Assembly: GCA_030704615.1 (NCBI GenBank)
Contig: CM060731.1
Span: 22,632,001 to 22,692,000, forward strand
DNA: 60,000 bases
From: Takakia lepidozioides
Lineage: Eukaryota; Streptophyta; Takakiopsida; Takakiales; Takakiaceae
Direction: 5' to 3'
In this document: in pieces, positions 23,501 to 36,130 of the stretch
Layout: every line of letters starts with the position of its first letter
Position numbering within the stretch: the stretch's first letter is position 1
The notes under the pieces: model-generated
What the model was told of the DNA's origin: nothing
Seen by the model: the letters and a program-made list of their open reading frames with translations, nothing else
Database searches by the model: none
Program-made: the position numbers and the translations under genes

Positions 23501-25636
23501 CAAGAACAGAACCCAGACCCATGCTCCTTGTAGGCCAGGGCTCTCCAAGGGAAGGTCCCCTGCAGAAACTGGAGAGTGGTCCGGGTAGCTTCATTATGGA
23601 TCTCACTGGGATGTCTGCGCTTCCATGATTCCTGACAGCTGAAAATAGGTTAGGGTGATGGTGATCCATCAACTGACAAGGACCCAAATGGGAAAAACTA
23701 TTCATGACACACCAGCACCCTCAATTCTGCCCCAGCCTCTCATAGCCAACCCTAAACTCAAATCCTTCTAACTTTTGAAGTGTGGAGTTATAGCATCCTC
23801 TAGAACTTAGTGGTCCCTTCTTTTTTTCCCTTTTTTCTTTTTCCTTTCCTTCCTGTATACTAGTACCAGCGGGTTCTGTTCGCAGTCCGGATTTGATATT
23901 AGTTCTAAATCTCAGAAGAACTAACTTCAAGAGAAGTGTCATGGTTTTAGTCATGGTTACTTAGAAATGATTTATTTCCAGTTGATTATGACATTATAAC
24001 TGGTGGTTTGTTTTGTTTTGTTGTCATGTTCAAATTAAGCGTCGCTACTAGACTCACTTTCAGTCTTCACAACTATTTTAAATATATTTTAACTAATTTT
24101 ACAGAAAATCTTACATGAGGATCGGAGTCGCCCTCGTGAGGTGTTTCATCATCACCCAAACCAAAATTGGTGAAGATACATTTGTATGTTGGGGTGGAGT
24201 GGGTAGATGAATGATGGTGGCTCAAGTGACTCTTAGGTTGAAGCTGAAGACCTACCAAATCTTCAAGGTTGGACCATGCAGAAAGGCTTGCTATGGTGCA
24301 ATGACATCCAGGCTTTCCTAAACCTCTGACTACAACTCCCCCTGAGAAAATGAAGACCCCTTGTGTGATGTCCAACCATACTAGATCCATCTGGGCCTCC
24401 TTTGACACAATTCTAGAGGGCTAGAGATGACATGCATTGTCCAGTGTCATCGCCTCTCAGCGAAAGTAGTAGGTAAAGTAGTTTGGTGAATTCAAATTTC
24501 GTATGATAAATATCATCGACTGTTTTGTCAATGAAAAATTATGTTGCAAAATGTTTATGGTGAAATTTCTCATAAAACTTTAGCTTATTGAGAAATAGTT
24601 TGAAGGCAAAGACTACATAAAAATAGGATCCCCGGGAGGAGGAGTGGGAGCATCAACGTTCCCATGACTCCAAACTTTAAGACAGCCTAAGTTTTCATCT
24701 TGGTTCCCTTGGCTCCTGGTTGTGTCTTTCTGGGGGTTTTTTCATTCTTTCCTCTTTTCCTGTAATGTCTCGGCATCCTCACACTGCCTCTAGTGTGTGG
24801 TGGGGTGATTATCCCCATTGTAAGCAGCCCAGGTTATTTTTTCCAATCCTCTTTTTAATGCATTTTCAAGGGCCTCTGTCCCCTTTAAAAAACCCAACAA
24901 AGACTGGTAGGCATGAGTATAAAATTAATGTGGGCAATTCACCTTTTTTCTTTCGAAATGAAAACCTGGGAGCTTGAGAATCAGGACCTTTCAAGAGGAG
25001 GGGCCAAAATAACCCCCTTTCATTTATGAGCCATTACACAGGAGACACCCCAGACAAAACCCGACACCTTTTTAAATTAAAAGAAACAACACAATGACCA
25101 TGCTTCATCCTCTACTAGGGCTATGCCAGAGGTTGCCTGCAGGTTTAAAGGAGATCAAGTTGGATCCTGCCTAGGGGTGTTTTGCATCCTAGTTAACAAG
25201 GTATTGGGGAAGGTAGACTATCCTACACAGGAGTATTGAAGCCCGCCGGTGCGTTGCAAGACTCCTGCAGGTCCTCTACTCATTTGAAGGTCAAGACAAT
25301 GACAAGCTGTGGCATGTCTTGGATTCAAATCAACTATCTAAAGGCGATCCTGACAATTTTGGAGGAGCAAGCTACAAAGACGTCTGGTGAAACCCATTTC
25401 TATTCATGGATGATATTAGGCATTCCTCACACTACACTTCATTGCACTGTGCAGTGCCTAAATCTACAGTTGCTTGATGAATAATTTGTACACATCTACG
25501 TACTAACAATCTAAGCCATTTGTCTGCTGATTAATTCAAAAACCTTCCAAAATTGTGCAGCTGCGCGTGCATCCTCAACTTCTTTTGCCAAGGTTCACTT
25601 TATAATCAGGCATTCCAAACTTCCAGGAGTCACCCA
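20557..25636. other. Gene-poor intergenic region
   Basis: Five kilobases without a supported gene. The start should hold the NFD4 promoter. Visible structure is limited to a poly-C run at 22147-22157, CCCCCCAAAGGGGG near 22393, a (TA)n patch near 22466-22475, a T/C-rich tract at 23818-23850 and GTTTTGTTTTG near 24012. A stretch at 24960-25080 resembles the body of the tRNA-derived repeat at 45160-45250. The last few hundred bases adjoin the MED16 3' UTR. Confidence 0.5.
24960..25080. repeat. Fragment related to the 45.2-kb tRNA-derived repeat
   Basis: CTGGGAG...AATCAGGACCTTTCAAGAGGAGG...CAAAATAACCCCCTTTCAT parallels CTGGCAG...AATCAGGCCCCTTTATGAGAGGAG...AAAATAACCTCTTTCAT at 45168-45222. The match is short and gapped, so homology is likely but not certain. 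No tRNA-like head is visible here. Confidence 0.4.
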
Positions 25637-28600
25637 TCAAACAATCCTAATCCATCGACCTGCACACATTGGACAGGAAAACGCCCACCTTCCTGTCCAC
25701 CATGATTCTCTCGCAGTTTGGCTTGGTGCAGAATTGCTGGGGGGTGCCAAAGCTGCTGTTTGTCTCCCACATCGTATGCACTAACCACCCAGCCAGAAAG
25801 CAAGTGTGATCAAATTCTGCAAAGATGTTGGTCCGTACTGTTACAATGCTCTTGCACCACTGAAAAGTTCATCCTCCCGAGTACTACAAGCAGAAAACAG
25901 CCAGGGGGTTTATAAAAGAACCAAATTGCATTGCCCGGTCCCTGCCCAGCCCGTGCAACTTTATATTGGGCCTACCATGAAGAAAGTACAATAACCTTTT
26001 GACACTCTTCTGCCACCACATTACTCATTTCTAAACTCCAACGAGGAGAAAAGGCATCCCCTCTGCACACCACTCCACAAAGCTCCTGGTAGGTGAGGAA
26101 AGACTGGTCAGTTGATTATTACAGGTGCAAATTAGGGGCACCAGTTTGATTAATCTCTACCACTTTACTACTCAATACAAGTTAAAAGTTTGATACAAGA
26201 CAAACCTTATGCCAGACCCCATGTTGAGCAGGCTTCCAAACCGCTGTGATGACATCATGTCGAGAGCCCATCAGGCATGAGAAGCTGCCTAGGCCTATCG
26301 CACTCCGGAGGCCAAATGCAGTATCACGTTCTGCACGCCTACGCTTTCGAGGCCACAACTCAATGGGATTTGGATCCAAGTCTTCGATGCCATCCTCGCA
26401 CTCAAACGCACCTGACCATGGTCCCCCTGACGAATTGCGCCGGCTCCATTCTTCTGCAGGAGGGTGCAGGTCAAGTTCCCGCATCAGCAACCCTGCTATG
26501 TCTGCTCCCCGTGGTCGTGGCAAACTCTGTCATGCACACAACACCTGTCAGCTTCTACACTGTCAAAGATTTACTAGCTTGTAAATACATCTTCGAGCAG
26601 AAATAGGCTCCACATCAGCTTTCACATAGTCTGTAGCCACAGATACAATGCAAGAAATTCCTTTCAAAAATTCCTCAAACATTGTTTGAGGCTTCACATC
26701 AGCTTTTGTGGATGCACAACTTCCTCGGATGGAAGCAATTGAAACAGGGGAGAATTTCTTAAAGTGTCAACGTGCCTAAGGGTGCAAGCAAGGTATTCTA
26801 TGATTGTAGACAAAAAGAACATTGTTAAAGGTAAATAATGCGTTTAAATCTTTGTCCCCAAGTAGTTGCATACACATCAACTACAAATCATGTACATGCT
26901 GAGTGAGATTCAGGTACAAACCTGCATGTGAGGTCCAAGGGAAGCCTCCACAACTTCTGGAGCAACTGTGTACTGGCCATCGATGAAGTGCAATCGAAGG
27001 ATTGGATTGGCGATTCCAACTTGCGACTTGGGCAATGGATGTGGAGTTGATGCAGTACGTTTGCAAAGATCAACCAGCACAAGAAACAAATATTTCACCT
27101 GTACCACAATGACAGATGCTGCCTGTTAGCTTTACCAAACCAAATAAAAATATGAAAGAAAAATAAAAATATATTTATTATTACGTTCCCAGGAGGCCCA
27201 GGGAATGTACTCATACAATGTTGTTTGCCATAGCCTTGTGGCCATTGACCCTGCACCCAGTTTGAGCAGAAGTTATTGGGCAAACCACACACAGCAGATC
27301 GATGCCCCAAAAGTGGTTTGCCCAAAAGGCGGGAGAGAGAATGTACTCATAAGATGTAGCCTTGTGGCCATTGACCCCGCGCCCAGTTTGAGCGGCACAC
27401 AAAGGGACAGAACCTATCTTTGTCAGGGGCTGACGCCGGTACTAAGACTTCCCTTCGAAGGGGGGGGGAGAGAGAGAGAGAGATTGTACTCATAAGACAT
27501 TGTTTGCCGTAGCCTTGTGGCCATTGACCCCACGCCCAGTGAGAGAGAGAGAGAGAGACTTTATGGCAGCTTATTGGACAATCTGAAACATCCTAGAGAA
27601 GAGCAGAGCGTTTCTAAGACACTTGCAGACTCATCGGACTTTGCTTCTGCCCATGCGCACCATGCCTGGTTTGGATGGAGCAGAAATTTGGAGGGGGAGG
27701 AGGGCAAGGGGGTTGGGAACAGAACTACACTCACAGAAGGTTTGCTCCAATAACACAACTTATCTTTTTGAAAGTGAAGTTCTTCTAAATTTTCGCTTAA
27801 GCTCTATATCAAAGCACTTATATATGAGAAATCTGCTATCATGATCATCACGTTTACAAATAAGATGGAGAAAGAGAGAGATACTCTTGCTTTTAGGAAG
27901 AGGGTTTTCACCTCTTCCGAAGTATAACCAAGACCAGCATTGCCATTACCCATACGTGCAGAACGAGAGTTGGCAATGTCATCAGGCCCTTTGATGCCTG
28001 CACTGCTGCGAGCTGTTAAATGGCCTTCCTCTACTTTTATAGCAGCTGTGGAACTGGTATGAGATCCAGACATTGACTCCTCTTTGGCAGGCCCCAGTTT
28101 GATGGCTGCATCACCACCACCACGGGGGGGTGTGCCTCCTACAAATCGAGGAAGCTGGCGCTTCCGAAAAACAAGACAGAACAAGAGAAGCTGACACAAC
28201 CTGTGAAGAAAATGGCAGTCGCCAATGAGGCGCACGGCTGGGGTCCCAGGAAATGTGGCAGTGCCGACACTCAATGGCAACAGACCACCAGGGCCTCCAA
28301 TACTTGTGCTAGGCATTGTGGCAGATGACGGAGCCTCAGCATTAGTGCTGCTGCTGTTGATTTTGGCTATGGCCCCCTGCACCCATGCTTGCACCTGTGC
28401 TGTTCCCCCATTGCTTGCTGCTCCTGATGTCGCCCCTGGCCCAGCCCACCATGCAAGCCACACAAACTGTTAACTCGTTGAGGATTTCAGGTTGACAAGC
28501 ATGTCTGCTCCATGTTCACATATCACCAGCAGTTCAGCAGTTCCTTTCTCCTTTCTGCTCTAGAATTAAGACAAACAGACTAATTCTTACCCTAGCCACA

Positions 28601-31600
28601 AGACTACAACAAACAAAGCCTTATGAGTACATCTCTTACCCTGGTTAGCCGGTGCCGGAGATGGGGTTGCAGTGCTAGGGGAAGTAGAAGAACGCACAGA
28701 ACTGGGCGACATAGAGGTGCCTGAAGCAGCATGGGCACTGGCCAGCGTACGGCAGAAGCTGGCATAACGTCGCACTCTTGTCAAAAAGTGGGAAGCCAAG
28801 TCCAACACTGCATCCGCGTATGCCTGCACACTCACACCCCCTTCCTATGTTAGATCTGTTTCTTTTTCAAAGAAAAGAAGTGCAATAAACAAACACAGCA
28901 CACAGCCCAGAGTTTTAATTGCAAAGGTTCCTGTCTTCTTCACATCAGTCAAGAGTACTTTTGAGTGCAAGAAAGAGAGAGGAGACCTGAATGGTAGGTA
29001 CAAGGGCAGGGTCCACAGCCATGGCATCTACACCAAGTCCTGTTAGGATCTCACTAGAAGCTTGCCATGGCTCAGGTATGAGAGTGGAAGGATTCACTAG
29101 TGCTGCCTCAATCCCACTCCCCAACATATCCAGCATTAAGCGCCCCTGCATGTCCAACACCAGTGCCCGCACATCGGCTGTTTCCACTCCCTCCAGTATT
29201 CGACACTTGATTCGGTCCAAGGCCTGTACCACCACTCTTCAAGCACACGTCCTTAGCTCAAACAAAGTGCCTGCAACTTGGGGAACAGAACTGAAGGCAA
29301 TCTTTCAACATTGTGTCCCTCTAGAAAATAAGGAGAGTCAATGTATTTTCAACAGATTTTGTTACTTTTTCCATATACTTAACGTTTGCAGAATACACGG
29401 ACGATGCACTCAATATCGTATCACAAAAATTAGATAATCTCTTCCCCTTGCGTGAAGAGAATTCTTGAAAGAGTGTGAAGAATAAAGTACAGGGGCATAG
29501 TGCTGACGATGGACAGCACTTGGAAGCACGTGAAAGTCAGCGTCCAGCAGTGCCATCACTCTGCTTACCGTCACTGGCCACATAATCACCCAGCAACATG
29601 ACAATCATATCAGTCAAGTCAGTGCAGCTTTGGCTTCTGGTGCTACAATTATGGAGGGACGAGAGGGGAAGGAGGCTGGAAGAGGAGAAAGGAAGATACT
29701 ACAAAGGAAGGCAAGAAAGAAGAAATGAATTATGTCCATGGGAGGCCCAAGCCAGTTCTACTCCACGATGTAAACTGAAACAGAATACCATACCAGCACC
29801 ATCCTCGGCAGCACATTGGGTACAGGCCACAGCATCCCACCAATCCACCTCACTCACCACACTCCACCAGAACCTGTACATCCATGACACAGGCATAACT
29901 TGCTAGTTGCCACACGATAATGCACAGACATTGCATGCCACAAAAGCACTTCTTTTGAAATTAGATGATGCTATTACTGGGATGTTCCTCTTTCAATGAT
30001 CCTGGACCGTGCATCACTCAAAGCACCAACTAAGGTCCGTTAAACCAATGTCCATGAGGGCCTCTTTTTCAACTATCATATACTTGTGCACCACAAAAGA
30101 TTCATTGAAAGAGGCACATCTGATTCAAATGATGTTTCATAGTCAGGTGTGTCCTGCTGAGAGAATTGGTGGAAATGGTATGTGGCATAGCAGTACAAAC
30201 TAGACCAAACAATCACACAAGCACGTGACAGACAGAGAAACCAAACAACAGGAGTAGGAAGGAGCAAAGATCTTGCCTGTCAGCAAAATGGCGCTCCAAT
30301 CCTAACTGGTTGGAGGTGTTGACAGGTGGGATACGCACAATCCGCAGGCGACAAGAGTCAGTCTTGCGATCATACCATACAGACCCCAGGCAGCAGCTTG
30401 TGGGTGAGAAGGCTGGTAGGGCCAGATTTGAGGAGTTGACGCGTACCAGAAAACTATCAACGGGCACCAGTGCCGTGCCTGAAAAAACATGCACCTCACC
30501 TCCAAAGACCGCCACTGCCACCTCACCTCCATGTCCCGAAAAACTAACCCTGGCTATCAACCTGGGGTTCCCAGGACGGTCAATCTCCATGTGCTTCCGC
30601 AGTTCCTGCTGCTTCTGTTCCAGATATTCCCTTGCAGATTGGGAGCCCCTGCACATTGTCATGCTCTTGTTCACAACGGCTGCCCAAGTAGTGGTCATCG
30701 CGGCTGGGCCCCCAGGACTCTCAAACAGAGGGTGAATAGCCACCTGCTTCTGGGAACTCTCCCACCGTTGTATCCTCCAGCCAGTCAATGATGGCCCATC
30801 GTCTGGGTGCTCCGGCGATATGTAGTACCCTGCATGCCTTCCGAGTAACCTCGACCTTAACAAAACCCCGCTGCTCCCCTCCAGATTGATATTCTATTTC
30901 TGCGTCCTTCTCTTACTACACAACATGTATCATTTACAGGCCCATGGTATAGTTGAGAGACATGTATAGGTCTGCAGATATATCAAAAACATGGATTGGA
31001 AGTTAGAGCTTACCCTCCACGATGACTGTCACTAAAGCAGAACCTCCACGGGAAGGATCAAAGGCAACGACAGTAACTCCAGAACCCCATGCCGTGGATG
31101 CAGATGCTTCAGGACTGACATAAGCAGACAAGTTTGAAATAGGGGAGCAGTGCAGTAGCGGGCCTGCATTGTCCTCATCATCTACCTTGGTATCGGAGGC
31201 AGCCTGCTCCTGCCATGTAAATAAGTAGGCCGCAACTGGCGCAAAGCCAGGCCAAGAGGGAGGAGTAGCTATGAGCGGGGACTGCATGCCGATTACTAGC
31301 TTAGGAGCCACTTGCTGGCTGCTGACTGGGCAGCTCAGACCCCAGGGGGTCACCTCCCACACCACCACCGTTGATGGATTACCAACAGGAACTGCCGCAA
31401 CCAGCAGTGCGCCAGCCTCACTCACAGTCACATCAGCCGTGAAAATACCACTTGGCCCAGCACCTAAGACCCCCTTCTTGGTGGAGTGCCACTTTAGAGG
31501 GTTTCCTGGCCATTGTCGCCAATGCAACTGCACTGTGCCTGACCAGAACACCGTGCACACACACAGAAAATTGGGCCAACGTGCTGCCATCACCCATCCC

Positions 31601-34600
31601 ACCTTCCATCAGAATCTGCATGTCTGTTTTTCTACAAGAAGTGGATGTTCAAACAACATGGTCAGGCCACGTTCTCGGTAGCATTCTTGCTGAAACGCTG
31701 ACATCAGGTCTGCCATATCAAAACGCCTGTCTTTGCCTCTTCAGGTTTGCGAAAAGGGGAAGACCTTGAGATGGACCTCAATCAGATTGCATTGTCAAGT
31801 TCTATCTTTCTCAAAAAACATTCCTGATTGTGTATGTCTAATTTACGTCTGTTTGGCATTGGAGAGGAAGAAAGAAAATGCATGGACAAGAGGCCTAGAG
31901 AGAGGAAGGAGGGCATCTTACCAGTTGCACGAGATTGGTGGGAAAGAAATTTCTCTTCAAAAGAGACTTTTGTGCTTGAGGCTGTAGATGACCACCGGTA
32001 CTGAGCCAGATACATGTTCAAGGAGAAGACACAGATGTAAATGCACAAGTTTTGGTTCCTTAACTGGAATATCAGTTCTGGAGTTGCTGAATGCTCTGGC
32101 CATGCAGTTGAACGGAATCAATTCAGTGACTGAAAGGCAGTACTCACCAAGAGAACTATTTGTGTCAAACTGAACCTAGAGATGCCTGACAGTCCTATAA
32201 GGGGACTCCAGTTATGGCTGTCCTCCTTTCCAATAGAGCCTAGGTACTTTCTCTGATTGTTTCACTTAAGAGAGGCAGCCTTGTGGATAGATTTTCTCCA
32301 TGCAAACAGTTTGATGTCCGACGTACATCGTGCACAAGGCAAAGTCAAAGAATCTACTTCTACTATAGAAGTGCATTTCCATATGTTGCAACAGCACTTG
32401 ATGTAGTCAGAAGTCATACACTCCCAGCTTCTTTACAACTACCCTCCTCAAGGAGAAGGACACTACTCCACATTAACCTCTCCTTTATCTTGCTGTTTTG
32501 CCAACTACTGGAATGATTCAGAGAAGAGATCAATAATGATACCGGTGAGACACCAGCAACCCACTTGGTGAGGACAGACTGCTCCTGCTGCCACTCATGC
32601 TCACAGTTCCATCCATTAATAGTGTGCGCCACATTAACCCCCCCCTGCATACCAGCCCTCGTTTTCAGCATTAGTGCAAACTCATCACATTCAATCATCC
32701 CCAGACAGGTAAGCAGCCAAGATAGAGGAGTGGAGCAAGGTGGGTGTCATCCATACTGTTTCACAGATTTTGCAAATTATTTTACTGTTGAAAAGCTGCT
32801 TTAGCTACCAGAAGCTCAGCAACAGTGAGATTCTCAGCACAGACAAAATGAGCAAATGAGAGTTACTTGAGTGGGCTGAGTCCAGATGGTAACCCTGCCA
32901 CCATCGGCTGCAGCTAACAGGGCACGCGGGCATGAAATCGGTGACCACTCCAGGAACTGCATTGACTCACCAAGCGAGTCTGCAGCTTGTTTTGTCAAAA
33001 AGCGACTGGGCAAAACTTTTAAATCACCATAGGGGAAAAAGGGTGGAAGCTTTTGGACAAAGTAAACACAGGAGCCAGATAAGATAAAGTTTCTTTAACA
33101 TCCAGTGAATTTACAGAACCTACTGCTCAACACACAGCCCATCGAGGGGCCAATGGACGGTTTGAAGGCACATGTTGAAGGATTGAACCGAGGATCACCC
33201 AGGTTATGCACAGGCAAGGCACAAATACCCAACCACTGGGCTACCTGCTCAAGTGCCGTGAAACTCAAAACTAAGAAAGTATGAAAGACAAGTCAGAGAA
33301 CCTTCAAGAGCCAACCAAAGGTAAAAACTAAGAGGACAATACCAGCCGTGACATTTAAGATGGAATGTTCCATAGGACGTTCTGGGACCACCACATGCAC
33401 TGGTATCCAAAAAGCCGGTTGCTGACTGGACCTGATCCCATCCATGCATCATCTCCCACTGAGGCAGTTGGCCTTCCACCCAATGTATACAGAGGGAACA
33501 AAAGATGATCCATCTTATAGCCATGGATTGATGCTCTCATGCACCTAGTTTGTTGAGCCAAAAGAGGCACAACCCCCTCAAACTTTGAACTATTTCAAGT
33601 ACTTGCTGACACAACAAAGAAAATACCCAGACTAAATGATACAGCTAGTATAACCACTTTTGCAGTACAAAACATCTCCACATCACAACATCTTCCGCAC
33701 TTCAGATGTTTGGTCTTGTTTATGTTCCCAATTGCTGCTTTTTAGTCGTGGACTTCGGTGAATGACCATAATCTTTATCTCCCTAATAAGATCTGTGCCC
33801 AGCAACAATGTGACTTGCTCCACAATAGAATCTGATAGCTAAAAGTTCAGGCACCCTATCTGGAGTAGGTTGCTAGAAATCAGTGTACCAAGATTCATTG
33901 GCAATCCACAGTTCCTGAATGCATGTACTTGTTCCTTAAACCCAAAACCTCGACAGATTGCCTAACACAGAGAAGAAAATAAATCAGAATGTGGAGGGGG
34001 CAGACAGAGAGAGAGAGAGGAAAAGGTCAGGACCCTTGATCTCTCGCACAGGTCTCTGCAGCACAACAAATAATGTTGGTTCTGGCACACCATGCAACTG
34101 CACTGCACAATGGCCACAATATGTGTGAGTTTCAATGGAATCTACGAAAAGGGAAGAAAGGCTGTAATAGGCATTCCGTTTCTACTATTGCACACACTGG
34201 ATCCAGCAGTGAGAATTTTACTCGTCCTGAGTTTATTTCAGAGTAAAGTGCAGAATCCTCGCTGCTATTGTCCCATTTAACACCAAAAGTGGATATCTCC
34301 TGGTTTGCTGTTCACAACCTCTAGAAGGCGAAATACTTCCCCACCGCCCTCCTCAGCTTTTGGTTAGAATCTCAGAAGAGACTGGAGAGGTTTTAGAACA
34401 AAGACGAAAAGAAGCAGCGAGTCCCAAAGTTCGAAGAACCAGAGGACGGGTAGAATAATACAGAGAACTTTTCGTCAAAGGGAATTGTGGGAGCCGCAAG
34501 AGGGACAGGGAAAAAGAGGACCTGAAAGTTCTGCACAGTTGAGGGAAAGCCATCTTGTGAGGAGACGTGAACGAGGCGGGAAGCAATGAAATTTGCAGAA

Positions 34601-34715
34601 TGGTGGTGGCCGATTCCCTCTCCTCCTCCTCATCGTCTTCATCTGCGTCCTGGCAATCCGCTTTCCTGGTGGCCCTCCATGCTGCCTCTCCATCCCCTTC
34701 CTCACTGGCATTCAT
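25637..34715 (-). CDS. MED16: Mediator complex subunit 16 (MED16/SFR6), 16 exons
   Basis: Exons on the minus strand, in transcript order: 34715-34522, 34102-34034, 33431-33343, 32979-32867, 32644-32543, 32000-31922, 31583-31014, 30829-30277, 29873-29794, 29573-29491, 29223-28987, 28823-28640, 28435-27912, 27098-26922, 26526-26206, 25780-25637. All joins keep frame, giving 1,172 residues (the plant family is roughly 1,250). An in-frame TAG precedes the ATG. Diagnostic blocks are FSAVAWC (split across exons 1 and 2), FWIPVHVVVPERP, MQFLEWSPISCPRALL, ARWPNFLCVC, AFSPTSCC, DWWDAVACTQCAAEDG, DAVLDLASHFLTRVRRYASF, GTPAVRLIGDCHFLHRLCQL, MPRPRGAD-like LPRPRGADIAGLL and LWPRKRRR. The C-terminus has CxxC pairs (CIRC at 1126-1129, CPMC at 1161-1164), probably zinc-binding. 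The N-terminal half corresponds to the WD40-like region. MED16 is a tail subunit of the nuclear Mediator that links transcription factors to RNA polymerase II, known in cold, defence and iron responses. Intron 8 is GC-AG. Confidence 0.95.
27203..27560 (+). repeat. Three-copy repeat array in MED16 intron 13
   Basis: The core TAGCCTTGTGGCCATTGACC occurs three times, each preceded by a TGTACTCAT-like start and followed by CGCCCAGT or CACCCAGT. (GA)n tracts separate and end the units at 27468-27483 and 27541-27557. A related copy lies at 2438-2575. The array fills much of the 813-base intron. Confidence 0.8.
27276..27325. repeat. 13-bp perfect inverted repeat
   Basis: TTGGGCAAACCAC (27276-27288) and GTGGTTTGCCCAA (27313-27325) are perfect reverse complements around a 24-base loop. 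They lie inside the intron 13 repeat array, so a stable hairpin could form in the MED16 pre-mRNA. They may be the ends of a small inserted element. Confidence 0.75.
29874..30276 (-). other. GC-AG intron (MED16 intron 8)
   Basis: The upstream exon ends GCTGACAG and the intron begins GCAAGA, the classic strong context for a GC donor. The acceptor is ATGTACAG. Joining 30277 to 29873 completes an Arg codon and gives ERHFADRFWWSVVSEVDWW, in register with the family. No GT donor near the junction would keep the frame. Confidence 0.88.
33135..33258 (-). mobile_element. tRNA-derived SINE-like element in MED16 intron 3
   Basis: On the minus strand, GGTAGCCCAGTGGTTGGG matches a polymerase III box A and CGGTTCAATCCTTC matches box B, about 40 bases apart. 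The body is unlike family 1, so this is probably a different family. The element is in the sense orientation of MED16. Confidence 0.65.
34008..34020 (+). repeat. (GA)n microsatellite in MED16 intron 2
   Basis: A short GA run lies next to the exon 2 donor site, giving a CT-rich stretch in the transcript just inside intron 2. Confidence 0.7.
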
Positions 34716-35181
34716 ATCTGCCACAATGTGTGCCTGTATATCTACCTAAGCCTCACCCATCAATAATCTGGAAAACGAACACAATGAAGCCTACCCAAAT
34801 GGGAAAAGGAGTCATGAAGTTTGTGGGCTCGGGCATTGCACATTCAAGCCTGTGCAGTGTGCGGCCAAAGGCACCACTTTGATGCGCCCAATCTGTCCTT
34901 GTCATTCAAATCCTCCCTTCCGTATTCCACAGGACCATGTCAAATCCTATCGCTTGGATTTGCAAAGCGAACCCTTTTACTATAATCGATCACTAATCAT
35001 TCAATCATCCCAACCACAAATTTCTGAAGCCAGAGTATTCGAGCTTCCCAAACAGTGGGATACCGACTCCAGTTTTAGCAAGACGAAGACCTAAATATCC
35101 ATATGCCCTTCCTTACACCGGCAATGCAATCAAGTCCCATCCTCTAGCATAGCTGATTCTTTCTTTGAGGTGTTGAACTCC

Positions 35182-35611
35182 AGATCACTCCAGTTCTCAC
35201 CTCCGATTTATAACCCTAAAAGGTCGCTGAATCACAAAGACCCATCAGCGTAAAACATTCGATTTCAACAGAAAAGTTTTCGAAAAATTTGATGGGTAGG
35301 AAGAAGACTGTGCAAACAGGCTCTCCATGGCAGTTTCGCAGGCGCAGCGATGGCTACGAGTTCCCCTGCTCTTCTAAGCGCGGGGGAGGCCCTGCCCAAG
35401 GCCCTTGCTTAGCCTTGCGGTGGATGGGAGGAAATTCTGATATCACGCATCAGATCATCGGGTCGGGATGGGCAGCTGAAATGGAATAGTCTGGTCTTGG
35501 TCCCGGACAGACCCAAGAGATGGCCTGCCTCCCCACCCTCCAGGGATAACAGAGAAAGGTACGAGCCGTCATACTGTGTGTGTAGGAGCTATCCAGCTTC
35601 AATTTGTCCAT
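35182..35611 (-). repeat. Duplicated block A', upstream of MED16
   Basis: This is an inverted copy of 8748-9213. The end nearest MED16 is the end nearest LPA2 in the other copy, so relative to the neighbouring gene the block has the same orientation in both places. It retains GATTTATAACC, the complement of the candidate TATA box. It lies 470-900 bases upstream of the MED16 ATG. Substitutions and a few gaps show it is not very recent. Confidence 0.85.
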
Positions 35612-35916
35612 GACCGAAGCAAAACCCGTCATACAGCTGTGTAATCGACACTCTTGCCCTCCTTCCATCAGCTCCATCAGTATCTTCTGAAATACATGCA
35701 GTGCATGATACATTCACCCTATTTCCATTGAGTGCATCATTGAGAGAGAGATAGGCAATTGTATATTTTAGCCATAGCCCCTGTGGACACCACGTGTTTG
35801 GGGAAACGGTCACCAGGAGCTGCTTAAAGATCAAAGTTGAAAGTGTTGGACGCAGGCCAAACATTGAGCAGAGATGGGCTCTGGCAGGAGTTCTTCTCAG
35901 ATCCTTCACAGTGGTG

Positions 35917-36130
35917 GGACAACAGGTGTGATAAGGTCAGTTTCTTTGTTGACGATCTGGAAGAGTGTCAAGCGGGGCTTGTACTGAAGCTGGTATTATG
36001 ATATTTGGTCGACTGAATTGTATCCCTGTATCTATGTGCTTTATTTGATTGATTTTTCTCTGCGTCCAAGCAAATGTGGCTTTCGTACTGTGCTCTATCG
36101 CCAACAGTACGTTTTTCTTCCTTCTTAGCC
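35917..36130 (+). repeat. Duplicated block B'
   Basis: A direct copy of 10676-10888, sharing ACGATCTGGAAGAGTGTCAA and GTGCTTTATTTGATTGATTT with about one difference per ten bases. It sits between block A' and the PPR pseudogene. Confidence 0.85.
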
